Of a DNA stretch of 64,000 bases, positions 11,156 through 25,680 are shown piece by piece. Source of the DNA: Hyphodiscus hymeniophilus. Taxonomy: Eukaryota > Ascomycota > Leotiomycetes > Helotiales > Hyphodiscaceae. The notes under the pieces were generated by a model. It saw only the letters and a program-made list of their open reading frames with translations. It was not told the origin of the DNA and did no database searches. The translations under genes and the position numbers were made by a program. Within the stretch, counting starts at the first letter, position 1, and each line of letters begins with the position of its first letter. The stretch spans positions 1-64,000 of the forward strand of contig VNKQ01000022.1 in the NCBI GenBank assembly GCA_016508695.1, written 5' to 3'.

Positions 11156-12003
11156 AGCGATCAGTGTCAATACACAAACTCTTAGGTTTGAATCCACAAT
11201 TGGGCTAACCAACTGTCTGGCATGATGGCTTTCCTTAGCGCGGGATGGGGAAAATGCTTGATCCAGAGGGCTGGTTGGAAGAAGTAAACAGCTCGAAACC
11301 GTATCTCGAAGCTTGATGTGGCTTACAAACCCAGAAAGCCGGGTCTGTGTCACATCAGTTGGACAGCAGCTGTACAGTTATATGTTGAGCAACAGAGTAC
11401 GAATATGGGGTAACGTTATGCAGTGCCTCTATCGGGTCCGATGGCCCAAATTGGTGAGAAAATGCGTATAGATTTGCATGAAGTAATCCCCATCTCATGG
11501 CCAGTAGTACCGAGAGAACCAAGCACAGGACACGCAACCGGTCAGCACGACTGGATTATAATACCGGCCCAATCATGCATCAACGTTGTGCATTTCGTTG
11601 AGCACTTTCTGGCCTGCTAAGAGGGCTTCCCGTTAATCGAATGTCGAGCTTACTCGTTCCGCCAAGTCGGGCCCGAGCATTAGAAAGGAAAGTGGGGTCC
11701 TTGCCCCTCCTGCAAAATGCCTCGAAGAGCAATTCCCCGGAATTGTCTTAGCGTCAGAGGTCTCGCTTAACCTTTCGCCAATCCCGTTGAGCCTAGCGAA
11801 TATCTCCTTCCATCGTAGTTTGCTGGTGCTTGTGGAATGCGTCTCTCCACCTACGAATTTCTTATACTGCCAGTAGCAAGTAATTACATGTGATTAACAA
11901 CGGGATGGGCTAAAACAACTTGCCTCCCGGCTAAACCAACTTTTCGAGGGTACAGCTAGAAGACGCACGTGCCTAGAGATACTTTCTAACGTCGTAGAGA
12001 AAG
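11156..12003. other. Non-coding stretch before the RIP block
   Basis: Base composition is ordinary up to about 11990 and then becomes AT-rich. Short frames at 11099-11353, 11355-11537 and 11423-11620 have no motif and overlap one another on both strands. I see no RNA gene or repeat. Confidence 0.5.
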
Positions 12004-12640
12004 GGGGCATTTTCCTTCATATATGTCGTATCAATTATACCTGCGACAATAACGCCCAGAAAAGCTGGAACGAAAATATCAAACGACATACCGTCCACGC
12101 ATTGCGAGATATCGAGAAGGGTAAGGAGATTACAATATATTACCTCTAGGTTCTCAATAGTCGGAACGTCCGCCGAGAAACTCTCAAGAGAAGATTTGGG
12201 TTTACTTGCTTGTGTGGACTTTGCTCCCTACTACAGAATTAGAGCAAAGAAAGCGATAAGAGACTAAATGAAATTATTAAGCTAGATAGTCTTATTAGCA
12301 GAGATGGGTTAACAGGGATCGTGTCAACCCCATTACAAACACTCTAATACGTCGATTAATAAATCCGTCTTTATAATAAACACGGGCTAGACGACGTTAG
12401 TCTACTAAGAGCATTTTTCGACGCTATACAAATCGCTATTACTAATAGAGACCTCGCTAGGGCTCGAATTTTCGCTAAGCGGGCGGTACTTAGATAGATT
12501 ATCCTCGACGGCGACGACAGCCCCAAAGTACTTCAATACAGAGCTTTGTCCTAAGACCCTTCGAGACATGAGTTATACGGAACTATAGAGAATTGGAAGA
12601 CTACTATAGATGACATTCCTATAGGGCTTAATTCGAAAGA
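12004..12640 (+). pseudogene. SET-domain protein relic, copy 1 (C-terminal half only)
   Basis: One frame reads as the end of a fungal SET-domain methyltransferase: INYTCDNNAQKSWNENI, HALRDIEKGKEITIYYL, RRETLKRRFGFTCLCGLCS, then a helical tail with LARARIFAKRAVL. In the family this corresponds to NHSCxPN, the EEITISY core and the post-SET cysteines. Several in-frame TAA and TAG codons interrupt it, and the expected His of NHSC is Tyr (CAC/CAT to TAC/TAT). The N-terminal half is absent, so this is a truncated, RIP-inactivated copy just upstream of copy 2 on the same strand. Confidence 0.75.
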
Positions 12641-12721
12641 ATTTAATAATTGGTTATAGAGAAGGAAGAGCAACCCGAGACGTTATCATAGGGCAAGCAA
12701 ACTTAAGCATCTTAGCGACGT

Positions 12722-13690
12722 TCCCGGCTTAAAGGAAATCGAGAAGCCGCTCTTCGAAATTAAAGATATTCCCGGGAAAAGGAAAAGTCTTGTCGCTTGC
12801 ATTAACATTTCTAGCGATACCCGCATCCTATGCGAGAAACCACTTCTTACACTCTAAGCTAAGTCACCCGAGGAGTCGGAACGGCTCCTTATAGCGAAGC
12901 TAAAGATTATGTCTAAAACGTTATAGCTCTAGTTCCTGGCACTCTATAATAACTTCCCAGAGAGAAACTTATTTAGCGGTATTTTCAAAACGAATACTTT
13001 GCCTTATAAGTCTAGTTTGCTTATCGGCGGAGTTTACCCTATAGTACGCTTTATCAACTATAGTTGTATCCCAAACGCTTATAATAATTGGAATAACGCT
13101 AAGGAACACGAAACGATTCACGCGATTCGAATAATCGAGAAGGGAATAGAGATTACAATTTCATATGATTAGGGAGGGGCATCAAGTGAACGACAGGCAT
13201 TTTTGGAAAAATCCTTCGGTTTCACTTATACTTATAGTAGTTGTACTCTTTCCCCCTCCTTACTTCAAGCTAGCGACAACCGGCGTATATAGATTCGGAG
13301 TCTTAATAAAGCTATTAGAGATCCCAATCGCATAATAAGCAGGCCATATAAGAGCCTACGGGATTGCTACTCGCTGCTTCAAGTCCTAGAGCAGGATTTC
13401 GACGGCTATACTAGGGCGCTAATTTTATAACGCTTTTTAGATTAGTATCGCGCACGAAGATAAAGCTCGACCGAGTATATTTGCAGAGAGAGCCTATAAA
13501 GCAAGGGTTATCTGTAAAGGTAAGGATAGCCCCGAGATAATAAGAGTAAAGTCTCTTGCGTTAAAGCCAGTACAATATAATAGTTTTAGAGTGTATTCTA
13601 AGAAGTAGTATACGACAAAGGAGTTAATACCTAAGGGCTTAGATACGGTGCAGTTTAATAAGTAGTTGTTTAGGCAAGAGCGCTAAGGTA
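12722..13690 (+). pseudogene. SET-domain protein relic, copy 2 (near full length)
   Basis: A single frame carries an N-terminal segment (FEIKDIPGKRKSLVACI, ILCEKPLLTL), then NYSCIPNAYNNWN, HAIRIIEKGIEITISYD, and a C-terminal part with IFAERAYKARVI and ELIPKGLDTVQFNK. All of these fit fungal SET-domain lysine methyltransferases. The frame is broken by TAA/TAG at positions where Gln or Trp is expected. Conserved His and Cys residues are Tyr, as in FTYTYSSCT for a CxC post-SET motif. These are all C-to-T or G-to-A changes with no indels in the part read, so point mutation rather than deletion killed the gene. Confidence 0.8.
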
Positions 13691-15299
13691 AATATCGGTT
13701 ATATATTTGTAATACTATCTAAAGGTTTCGTATATTATATTATTCTCCTAATAGGATTATTTATTCTTCGTCTAGTAATTATATAGTACTTAATACTTTA
13801 CTTAATCCTCCTCTATTTAATATAACGCTTAATTGTGTTAGTAAGAGTCACGTGCTATACTATACTTAGTATTAGGTAAATATAAGCCGAAAATAAAAAT
13901 ATAAAGTGTTTAATTAGACACGATTTTCGCTAACTTACTTACTATAGAAATAAAGATGCGGATTTGTCTACACTTTAAGAATAGATCAAGCTATCTTTAG
14001 AGTAGCTAGCCACCTCCTCCGCGAAGGTATATATGTATGCCAACGGAAGGTAAGACGAAAATCCTTTGCTCCTTATAGCCACATAACTACTTTTGCCCTC
14101 TATCAATACGTCCTTCAAGTCCCGTACCTTTCTAGATAAAGCATACTTTATACTAGTCCCTCCTCTTGTCTCTCGAGTAGTACTACCCGGGAATACGTAT
14201 CTAGAGTAGACCCAAAATCTCTAAATGTCGCTCTCGACATCGAATCCGTACAAAAGTTCGAAACGTCGGATAAAGTCAAAGCCAAGCATATAAAAGCTAG
14301 ACGAATCTTAGTTAATATACCTAGTATTACACGATAGCGTTAGCCGCTTACTTAAAGATAATAGTCTCTTATTTTCTTTCTCCGAAATCGATAAGGACTA
14401 TAGGGCTATTGAGGAATACGACACTAAATATTATAAGACGCTTTAGATGTCTAAACAAAGCCTGCCGTTAGCCCGGATAGAGGAGCAAATTAATTACTAT
14501 TACTATACGAATATATACCAAATAGAAATATAACGCCTAGGTGTATTACTAACGCTATAAAAGTTGTAAAAGCGTTAGTTAGCTATTCCCCGATAATTCG
14601 TACGCAGAAAGGCTTGCGTATCATCTTAAAAAGTAGAGTGGGATAAAGATAGAGCTACCCTCTTATAACGACGGTACAAGTGAGCGTCTATAGGAAAGTG
14701 CTCTATGCGAAGGCTATAGACACGGGCATTACAGGCTAGCTAAGAGTACCTTCTATAGTTAAGGTACTATCGTCGCTCTATAGTGGATATAAAAGGGATA
14801 TTTAACGAAGGGGTAGGCTCGAGGGTTTATCGGGATTAATAGTATTTGAGAGGATTTACAGGGATATATGTTTATACTTGCGGAATGTTATAGCAATTAA
14901 ATTTATTATATGATTTGGAAATATATAGTAGACAAGACTTTAGAATTATTATTAAGCCTTAATGCTCAGGTCCGCATGAACTTTAATTGTACTTGACTAA
15001 TAGGATCCTCGAAAGTACTTACGTTATACTCAATAGCTATAGTCTTAATAGTTCCTCTACGGCCTTAAGAAGATCTAAGGAGAATCCAGGAACATTTGTA
15101 GCCTCGCTGTCAAACTAGTAATAATATAGTCTAAGACATCCTTTAATAGCTGCCGTAACTAATATTGTACGCACTAGATGCCCTTTAGAAAGAGCGACTA
15201 CTACTTTATATAATGATAGAGAAGATATAATTGCTCTATCGATTGTAGGCACATTATAAAAGAGGGGCTACTAACCCGGGGGTAGAAAGTCAATCACTT

Positions 15300-16450
15300 T
15301 AGCTTATATAGACGGTTTTAAAAAATTTATATAATCTTTTTAGCAAAGCAATGCATTAGGTCTTAATTACCTGGTATTTACCCTCGTCTTGCGGCTCTAT
15401 CTCCTTATTAGTATATCTATACTACCTCTGGCCTAATCTGGAAAATCTCTGTCCTCAACTACTATACGCCCTTTTACTTTACTTTTTATATTGCGAAACT
15501 CTACCTCTTTGTTAGAGGATAGTTGTTCATCTAGAGTAGGAGGGCGCTTCTTCTTTTTTACTCGCTAAGGAGATCTTATCCCAATACTTTTCCCCTCTAA
15601 CGCTGGTTCTTTTACTTATTAGAGTCTCTCTGCCTTTTCTAGGCACTTAGCAAGATATACGTAAGTAATTGTTACGGCTAGTTGGCCTAGACTTTTGAAA
15701 GTTGCTAGCTTAGAAGTTGTAAAGTAGTCGAGGGGAAGATGTAATGTCTTGCTAGTATTAGCCGCAGATCTATCTAATGTTCGGAATGTCTATAGATGTT
15801 AGTCCGATTCTAATATCCGGATATAGTATAGACCTCTTAGTCGATTACTACTTTAATATCCAAAACTTTGAGACCTTCCTCGCCTTTGTTAAGATAACGC
15901 GGCTATTACATCGAGATTCGAGCTTCTTTGTTCTTACCGTATCTTAACTCGAATCTTACAACTACTTTAATATTCGCATTTGAATATTAGATATAAGTCT
16001 ATATTGCCTTTTTTAAGCTTCTACTATCCTGTGAGCATGCAATCTCATATACTACCCTAGGATAATCGGCTTTCTTATATTAAAATTACTTATCTGGCTG
16101 TCGTTAAATATAGGGTTCGTCTATTTCGTTATCCGAGTCAAATTCTCGGAGTTATATGCTTCCGGACCTTACGCTAGATAACTATACTACGAATCTAGTA
16201 GCTTCGTTATTACCGCTTCCGATGCGATCTAGTTGAGCTATAGTAGCCTTTAATACTTGTTTTGAGAAACTTTCGTACTTAGTTATCGGTATACGTGGTA
16301 TATATAAAACCTCTTCTATTGGATTATATTCTAATGTGCTATAGTTAGAATGCAATCTCTACTAGGAAGCTAATCTATATAGTAGTATACCTGAGTTTGT
16401 CGTCTACAAAACCTTTCAATTTTAGAAGCTATTTTAGTCTCGCCAATAGA
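15300..16450 (-). pseudogene. Unidentified protein relic, RIP-degraded
   Basis: The minus strand holds a long frame interrupted by TAA/TAG codons, with readable pieces such as SLGQLAVTITYVYLAKCLEK and KKKKRPPTLDEQL near 15.5-15.7 kb. The composition (a helical stretch, then a basic one) suggests a former protein. I do not recognise the family. Limits are approximate. Confidence 0.3.
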
Positions 16451-19400
16451 ATATTATATTCCAATTACTTGACCTTTAATCGTCGCGACTAAGCCGTTAA
16501 TTTATAGCACTAGTATTGTTTAATCAAATCTAGTGCTATAGAGACTAGAGACTAAGGATTAGAGGTTAATTGTAAATCATTGGTCGCTAGAGGTATTAGA
16601 GGTAATGGGATTTGCCTATCTAGTAGTGTTCCGTTAGTAGATTAAAGGCAATCAGCGTCGAAGCTAAGAATGTCTTCTCCTTATTTATTGCTCGATTAGT
16701 AATTAGTTTCGTTGTGTTATTGTATTATTAATGCGGGAATCCGTTAGATAGATATAGTCTCTATAGTAACCTTGTCCCGCAAAAGCGTTATTAGCATAGC
16801 CACAAGCTTAGGCAATAATTATATAAGTAAAATTATATCGAAAATACTAAAGATTTACGGAAGGTGCGGGGTCGTTATATATTAACCCAAAATAGTTAGT
16901 GGATTAAACTAGAAGTACCGAACCATGTGGCGATCTTATATAAATATCCGGACCGCAATTAGCCGTAAGGCTGTTTACGATAGCCTAGTATAGTAGGAGT
17001 CCTTTAGAGCTTAGGTAAAATCTGTTTATAAGGTTTAGGAGTGCTAAGAGCTCGATAGTAGAGTTGTAGTAAAGAGGATTGTTTTACGCCGCAAAGTAGA
17101 CCTCTCTGTAAAACAGGGACTAAGGCGGCGATATAAATTTTTATTTCTAGTGAGAGAAGATAGAGTATTCAAGGGTAGTTATTAAACACGATTAATATGA
17201 AAATATAAGAAAAATCAATGTGTGTATAGATTTAAAGATGCTTTAAGTCAAAGTACCTAGGGTTTTTCTCGGTACGCAAGGTTTCTCGGCACGCAGGAAT
17301 AGACGTTAACTCGCAATAATTATATATATCTTGACTACTAATAGCTCCCCTGCCTACCTAACTCAACTAACTTGCCTACGATCCACTACTAGGAATCGAG
17401 GTTTATTACAATATTAAGACTTATATCGAGATGCGTTTAGGCACAAGAGAAAGCGTAATAAGATAATTATTGAAAGGGTAATCTTATGGGTTAAGGGAAA
17501 GTTAATAGAATCGATTCTAAAAGTAGGGTAGTCCGCGGTAGTACATACCGCCTTTGGATCTATAGAATATTATTAGATAAACTTCGGGGGCTGCGCTAGG
17601 TGGGTTTGCTTATAATGTGTAGGACTCTACTAAAGTCAAAACACTCTAGGTTATTTCGAAAGCTTGGCTTGCGATTAAATATTAGTTATATAGCAATAAT
17701 ATACTTTCGATTTTATTATTTTTATAACTTTAATACAGAGAGGCTTAGGGAGCTTAATATTCATATACTATATATTCTTATTCGATAGTTGTTTAGAATA
17801 TTCTAGGTTATTCTCTTAAACCTAGTAATTATATGCGTTATACTATCGCTAAGACTCCTTTGTCGCCCGGAATTAGATATTTGCCGATATTCTCCAAGGA
17901 GCAAAATATAGTAGCTAAAGGGTTACTATGCATTACAATTATATATATAGAGCTTATTAGCAAGTTAGAGAAACTCTAACGAGTAAAACAACTAGCGCTT
18001 AGAAAAAAGAGTATAGGAAAGAAATCGATACGGCCAACTAAGAAAGAAAGCGTTATTCTACTCTAATAGACTAGCTCTCGACTAATATAGAGGGGGAATT
18101 TCGTAATATAAAAAATAAAGTAAAAGGGTATATAGTAATTAAGGACAAAGAGTTTCAAGGTCAAGCTAAGAGAAGTATAAGTATACTAGAAAAGAGTTAG
18201 AAGCGTAAGATAATGTAAATAACTTATTATTAAAAGACCCTATCTATATATTACAAAAAGAGAGGGGCTTCTTGTAACTTGTAGCCGCTAATATAAAGAA
18301 GTAGGTAATAGTACTATTACGCTACTAGTGTCTAAGGAGACTCTAGAGTATATATAACTTAATACTATTAATTATTACTACTATAAGGTGGCAATAACGC
18401 CGTGACTTATATAGCGCACTACTTATAACGTCTAATTCAGTTATTACAAACTTCTGATTTCCTAATAGTATTAAGCTCAAAATAAATATTAAATTTCTTA
18501 TCTAATTCCTTAGTTATCGCCCAAATATATCTTTTAGACTAAATTTCTAATCCGCGCAAAATGTTAGAGAAATATATTATTACGCTATACGCATAATATT
18601 TTAATGCCACGAAAATAACTAGTTCTAAAAGTAATAGCTAAGGGAAATATAGCGAGCCCGGATTTATATAGTATAATATACTAGGCTAATACATTTTAAT
18701 AAGTATAAAATAAAGCTAAAATATATAAGGTTAATATACTCTTCTCTTTATATTAAAGAAACTTCTAGATTATATTATTTCCCCTTTAAATGTCTTTAAA
18801 ATTTAGAGTTATATTCTTTTAATATAGAACCTTTCCCTAAGTACTCTAAATTTTTTAGAGACTTTAATAGTCGTAAATAAGTATAGGAGTATAGCCGAAA
18901 TAGGTAATTAATAGCGTGATTAAAACAATTAACAATATAGCCAACTATAAGTACTTCTTCTTACTAAGTGGTTTCCTTCGGGAGAAATAGTTTAAGAAAG
19001 TTAGATTTTAAGTATAGATTTATAAATCTACTAAGATAAAAGTTGTGATTAGTAAACTATAGATTTGTCTCGTTACGAGGTGTGTTTTCGCACATAAGGA
19101 CGGACGTTATTCCTCTTATTAATAACGAAGATTTTAGTTATATTATTACTTGCGACTACTATGTAAATCCCTTAATTATCGATATATACTAATAGAAAAT
19201 ATAAAAGCTAACGAGATTATTAAGCTCTAAATAACTTTAAAGTTTTCGGAAAAATATTATTTAGGTCCGTAATAAACTAGACTTTCTATTATTTGCAAAA
19301 AGGTTACTTATATCGAATCTTAAAGAATATCTTAGAAGAAAAGTCATTACTAAGTTAAGGGCTTACCCTCGCTTTATTAAATCCTAAGAATTTAAAAGGC

Positions 19401-22400
19401 TTACGTTTGTCTCTATGTCTTAAGATATACTTTGTTACGAGACGAATTTATAGACTCGGAGTCATTTACTTACTCTTAGTTAGTCTATAAAGTTATTATT
19501 AATAAAACGATTTTATTTAAGTATTTCTCTCTAAGGAGACTATTTAGCGAGAAGGAATTAATTATAGTTAGTTGTGTTATTAGTAGTTTTAATTATATTA
19601 CTAACTGCTATTTAGGCTATATAGTAAAAAGAGATATTTATTATATCCTAGAGAGAGAATAACTAAGATAATAACAGTTAGTAACCTATAAAAGATACCT
19701 AAAGAAAGAAGGAGTAGCTAAGGATAGATAGACTACTCGTTTTGTATCTATATAGGCCTTATACAAAGGCAGTCTTAGATTAATTATTCTTTTACGTTCT
19801 TCTTTCTAGACAATTACCTACTATAACGTTTATTTCTTATTGAGACACAAATTAAATTTAGCTTTTGCTCTATAAATAGTAATAACTAATTCCTCTGTTT
19901 TTGAGCTTAACTAACAATTATATCTAGTATTTTACAAAAAATATTAGTCTAGGACATTATATATTATTTACAACTACAAAATTAAAATTTATAGATAAGA
20001 TTAAATTAGTAATAGAGCTATTAGATTACTAATCTTTAAAAGACGTTGGATAAATTAACGTTAATAAGAATACGACTACGCTACTTTTATAAGGGATTAG
20101 CCTTTTCTATAATCAAAACCTTATAAGTAGTATAAAGAAGTTCCTTTTAGCCTAGTAGCATTTCTCAGAGTACTTCTTTGAGTACTAGTATACCCGGTTT
20201 CTACCTTCTAGAATAACCGAATATTTTAGTATAATTAGCTATTATAATATAAATATACAAACTACTCGGAACATTTGTATATACTCGCTTTATAACGCAG
20301 CTATAGCTTTCTTTCTTTCTAAAGAGGATTAAGTTAATACTATTATTCTATATAATAGTAAATAGCCTAAGACTATAAACGAAGTCTAAAAAAATAAAAT
20401 CCCGATCCCATATAGAACTTCGGTTAAAGATCTTATTAATATTACAAATTTATTTAGAGAGTTACTAAGTAAAATAAAGACGGCAAGAGATACTACTAAT
20501 ATAATAGCTTATGTCTATATATTATAGATTACTTTTACTAGCTATTCCGTAAGGAGTAAACTCGAAATAAGTATAATATAAGGCAACCTTGCTTAGATAG
20601 TAATATATACTACTCGTGAGAATAAATAGGTAAAAAGAGTAGTACTTAATACTTTTAAACAAGCTTAGCTTTACTCGCATAAAGAAAAGGACTAAAGAAG
20701 TAAATAGATTAAGTATAGCTATAATACTACAAAAACTAACTTAGAGGAGTTTAGACTAAATAGTAATAAATAATAATTAATTTAGTCGTAAGATTAGGCT
20801 AATATACTTAATCTAGTCCGTTAAAAGCACTATAATAGTAACACTTTTATTATTGTATTAAGAATAAGTAGTAGAAAACCTATCCTTTTCTTTATTATAG
20901 CTTTTATAGCTAACGTTAAGCCCTTCTACTATCTCGATCTCCTTTCGACTCTTAATGCCTACTATTAGCTAGCCTTGCTCCGAGATAGTAAGCTCAAGTA
21001 TAAGTAGCCGAGTTATTTAGATTATATAAATAGAAGCTCTTTAGATATTCCCGCTAAATGGGAGAGGATAAAGTATAGGTTATTAAGTATATATAGCTGA
21101 TAACCTAGTCGGATCGCACCCTTCGCTTAATACTATGCCTATATTAATTATAGAGTAGGCAGTTACTAAATTTGACGGTTTAGAGTATATATCTATATAT
21201 ATTCGCTCGTTTATATACGTATTTAATTAATTAGTCTTTCCGTAAAAATATAAATAAAACCCTTACCTATTATAGTGTATTAAGTACTCTAATAGTAAAG
21301 TATAGTAATAAGTAATACTTTGACTAGAAAATTAATATTAATTGAGGGATAAGTATTAAATAAGATATAAGCTACGAATATAAGCTCTCTAAGTAAATAT
21401 TGTAAAGGAGTAGGAGGGTGTCGTCTGAGTATATAATAAGCAGTGCCGTAGGTTCACTTTGTAGGGTCAAAATATATAAAGGAAGAAGAAGATAATTGTT
21501 CTAGGCTAACTAGCTAACCGGTATATGACGACCGGTATCGGAAGAACTTTTCCCCGGGGCTACGTGCTATAGGGAACTCTGCCCCGTTACAATATATACT
21601 AAAATTGAGCCTTTGTTTAGGTCTAGAGTAAGGCTTTCTAACGCCGGATAGATATTAAGAGTTTAATATTCTAGGCTTTGGCGTAGGCATAATATATAAG
21701 TCTTGCCTCTAAGGGCCCCGTAGTAGTTACCTTAGTAACTAGGCGTAACTATTGCGGGGCCTGAGATTAGAGCCATATAAAAGCGAGGGGTTGTTTAATA
21801 AGGAATATAATCGGTCTCCGAAGAGAGGATAAAATCGATACAAATAGATTTAGAGGGTTTCTTACTAAACTAATCCGATGCCTTTATAATAGGGTCCCCT
21901 TGCGAGCCTTATATACGTAATACTAAGGCTTTATAAAGATTATTCTTAGTTAGTAACTATAATCTACTTAGTAAGCCAAATCCGATATTATATATAAATA
22001 AGTTTGTCTTACTAAGGGGGCCTCCTTTATATGGGCCGTATAAATAAAGTAAATAATCTATTAATTAGCTAAAGAATACTAGTCTACGACTCTTTTTAGG
22101 ATTCGGTATTTAGGCTAGTATATCTTAGATATATTAGAAGCATAGAAGTAAATAACTATATATAATATTAAATTAGTAAGATTAAACAAATATTACTCGA
22201 GAGTAATATATTATTATATAAAGAAAGGAGTAGAACCTTTACTAACTAGGTTACTTAAGTAAGTTACTCTCTTTAAAGACGTATTAATCCTTAGAGTTTC
22301 TATTAAAACACCTCTTCTCTACTTAGCTTAGTAGTATTTACCTTATATAATTTAGTAAGAGAGCCTTTCCCTAAGTATTAATAGTTTATATCGACGCTAA

Positions 22401-25400
22401 GTAGCTTTTCTACGTCTAGTATCCTACCTTATAAAGCGCTAGAATCCTATTTTAAGGGCTAAGTCCTTAGGGGTAAACTCGATAAAAGAAGATTTAAAGG
22501 GTATAAATAGTTAAGAGAATAAACTATATTTAATATTAGCCGGTTTATATACTTAATAAAAGAGGAGTTTTAACTAACTAAAGTAGAGGCTATCCGGCCC
22601 ATAATAAAGAAGCCGCTAGTATAAATAAATTTCGAGATATATAAAAGTGCGTAAGCTAGGATAGTAAGGACTAGGTATAAGATAATGTAGTAATACAAAC
22701 GTATATATTTAGTAACTAGAGAAAGGGATTCCTTATAAGGCGAAAAGAGAAGAATAGTCTAAACTAAGGATAACTCAAGATCTCGCTTAAGACTACTAGT
22801 TACTTTAGCTATAAAAGAATATTAGGTAAAGTAAATTATACCTAGTAAAAAGAAAAACAAATGGGACGAATATCTATTAGTTATAAAACTTAAGTAACGA
22901 TTCGAGACCCGAAGTTATAAGGTTATTATACTCTAATAATATAGTAATCGGAAAGGGGGTTATTTTGCAAAGGTATTTATATAAAAGAGTCTATACCGTA
23001 TTCTCTATACTTAATATTAGACTAAAAACATATCGGGAGGTCTTATAATAGTCTCTATAGCTATAATAAGTAAGGCGGCCAATAATTAACATATTCTTTA
23101 ATAGTTATTATCAAAGGTATTAAGGGCTTATAAACAAAAAACTATTATATACTCAAGTACCGTCTATATATTTCTAAGAAGCTTACTACTAATAAGAGTA
23201 TCAAATTTAGCTAGATAATTATAGCCTTTAATCGATTTTATCGTATCGTTTAGAAAGTAAAGAAGAAGTTACTTATAATATAGTAAAGCCGCTAAGATTA
23301 ATACAAGTTACTCTATTATCTAGGGGTACTAGATATCTCTAGTTAATTATCGATATAAAATCTAGCTATTAGCTAAGGTTACTTATCTATTGACTTAGTA
23401 TAACCGGCCTTAGATAATTAAGCTCGTAAGAAGTACTAAAATATTATTCTCTAGTATTTCGAGGGAAAGTTAATTATAGTAAAAGTATATACTATTTTAC
23501 TTAGTACTATTCTTTAATATTTATAGAAAGGGTAATTATATCGTTACCCTAATTTGGTCTACTTCTCCTTTATTAAGTTCGAAAAGTATTTCCCCTAGAA
23601 TATACTAAAAAAGGTCAATTTGTATCGGGTTAATTAATTAGATATATTATACTAAGTACTCTTTTAGGAATCTAATAAGAAGGAAGGTTATTATTTGTCG
23701 AGTAAAACTCTTAATATCTAGTATACCGAAATCGTCTTTTGCGACGGCCTTAAACGAAAATAAAGCTACGAAAACTACTTGCAAATCGAAGGATACAAAA
23801 GAATTTGGCCTAACAATATTTATAAGAGAACTAAGAAAATTAATATTATTACGGATTATATATCCTAGCTAGAATTTGTGTTATAAGCGATTAGTCTCTC
23901 CCTTATACGATTCTTATAAGCCTCGAACTAGTATAGTGTAATACTATTATATAGTTTATTAACAAGTGCGAAGTAATAGAGGTAACTCTTATCGAAAGAC
24001 TTAGAGCAATTTATCTTAGTTCTTTCCGAGGAGTATAATAATAATAAAGCAATTATAGTCGTAATTTGAACTAAGCGCGATAAAACAAAGACACAAGACA
24101 AATTCGTTATAAATCTTAGAGTTAGATTCCTAGGAGATATTAATACTACTATTATATAGTTAAATAGAAAATAAACTTACTAGTATTTCGTAAGTTAGAA
24201 TAGCCTATTCTAGTAATACTCGAACTAGTAATAACACGGTTTAGTAAAGGTACGATACAAGTCTTGTACTATGTCTAGACTTAATCCCCTTTATAGCGCG
24301 GCGGAGACAACTAGTCTATAGTCCCCGACTTTTTCGTTTGCTATATACTAGTCCTTCCCCGTCTACTAGTTCTATCCCGTCGAAATTAAGGTAGGGTAGA
24401 AAATCGAATTTATAGAGGAAAAGCCACGGAATATATAATTTATAAATAGTAACTTCGGAAAACCTATTATTATAGTATTTACCCACAACAAATACTCCTT
24501 ATACTAACTTAATTTAGTATTAATTAGAATTTACTAGCTCAATTTGGTTTATCGGAACGTAGTAAGCTCTCCTAGGCTTATTGCTTAGGGGTATGCGAGT
24601 AAGCTTATCGATATCGAATCGAGTTTGCTTAAATATCTATTAATTAGCGTAAACTCGTAAGAAAGCTTAGAGAGCCTTACTTACTCGATCGCAATCGTAA
24701 CCTAAATTCCGTTACTCTCCTTAATAGCTCCTTACATTAGAGACGGCGGTGGGGGTAGTAGGTATAAGTATTATATATACTTTTGTAACTCTAAACTAAG
24801 TAATATTATAATCCTTAAAGTATACTTACACACGCCCGTTACTTCTTATATAACTAACCTCGTTCTTATTATCTCGTATAAATATAATCGAAGAATCGGG
24901 TAGGCTCGGTTAAAAGGACTAATAACGCATTAAATATATAGAGAACGAAGATAAGAGAAGATACTATATTACTCTTATTTTGGCAAGAGACAAAAGAGTA
25001 GTAAGAGATGTCTTTAAAATAATAATAAGAAATAGTATAGGAGTATATCGAAAATAAGTCAAATAATATTCGAGTGTATCTACTAGTTTGGGGTACTCTA
25101 ACTCTTTTATAAGAGGTAAAAAGTATAAGGCGGAGGTGTAATAAGTAGTCGTCGAATATTAGACGTCGTGTTAAACTAAAGCAATAATAGGAGTAGATAA
25201 GTAAAAGTTAACGACACTTGCTAATAGCGGTTAAAAGGCGTAACTTATCGTTATCACACAATATATAATTTAAGGACGGCCTCTAAAGTGTCGTGTAGTT
25301 AATAATAGTAAATAAAGATAATCGGTAATAAAGTTTAGTAATCTAAATATTAAGCCTATTATCTTATTAGCCGCGTTACTACTTACGAGTATTAGCTATA

Positions 25401-25680
25401 CGTTTTACTTGCGATTAAACCCCAAATCGGGACTTGCCCCTAATTAACCTTTTAACTTTTATTATTTTTTCGAATCCGGAGCTCGACAACTATTCTAGTA
25501 ATATAGCCTAGTATAGGGACGAGCTATGTTTTCGATATTCTACCCGCTATACTCTTTGTCGCATACGCTTACTAAACTCTAATATCGAGAAATCGGGTAG
25601 AGAAGCTTAGGAGTACGAGGTACTTAAGAGTAAGTTACTTTTAGTAATGGTTAAATAATAGTATAACCTCTAATATACCT

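Noticed and set aside
17600..17788. 62-codon frame within the AT-rich block
   Set aside because: Composition follows the surrounding RIP-affected DNA and no motif is visible.
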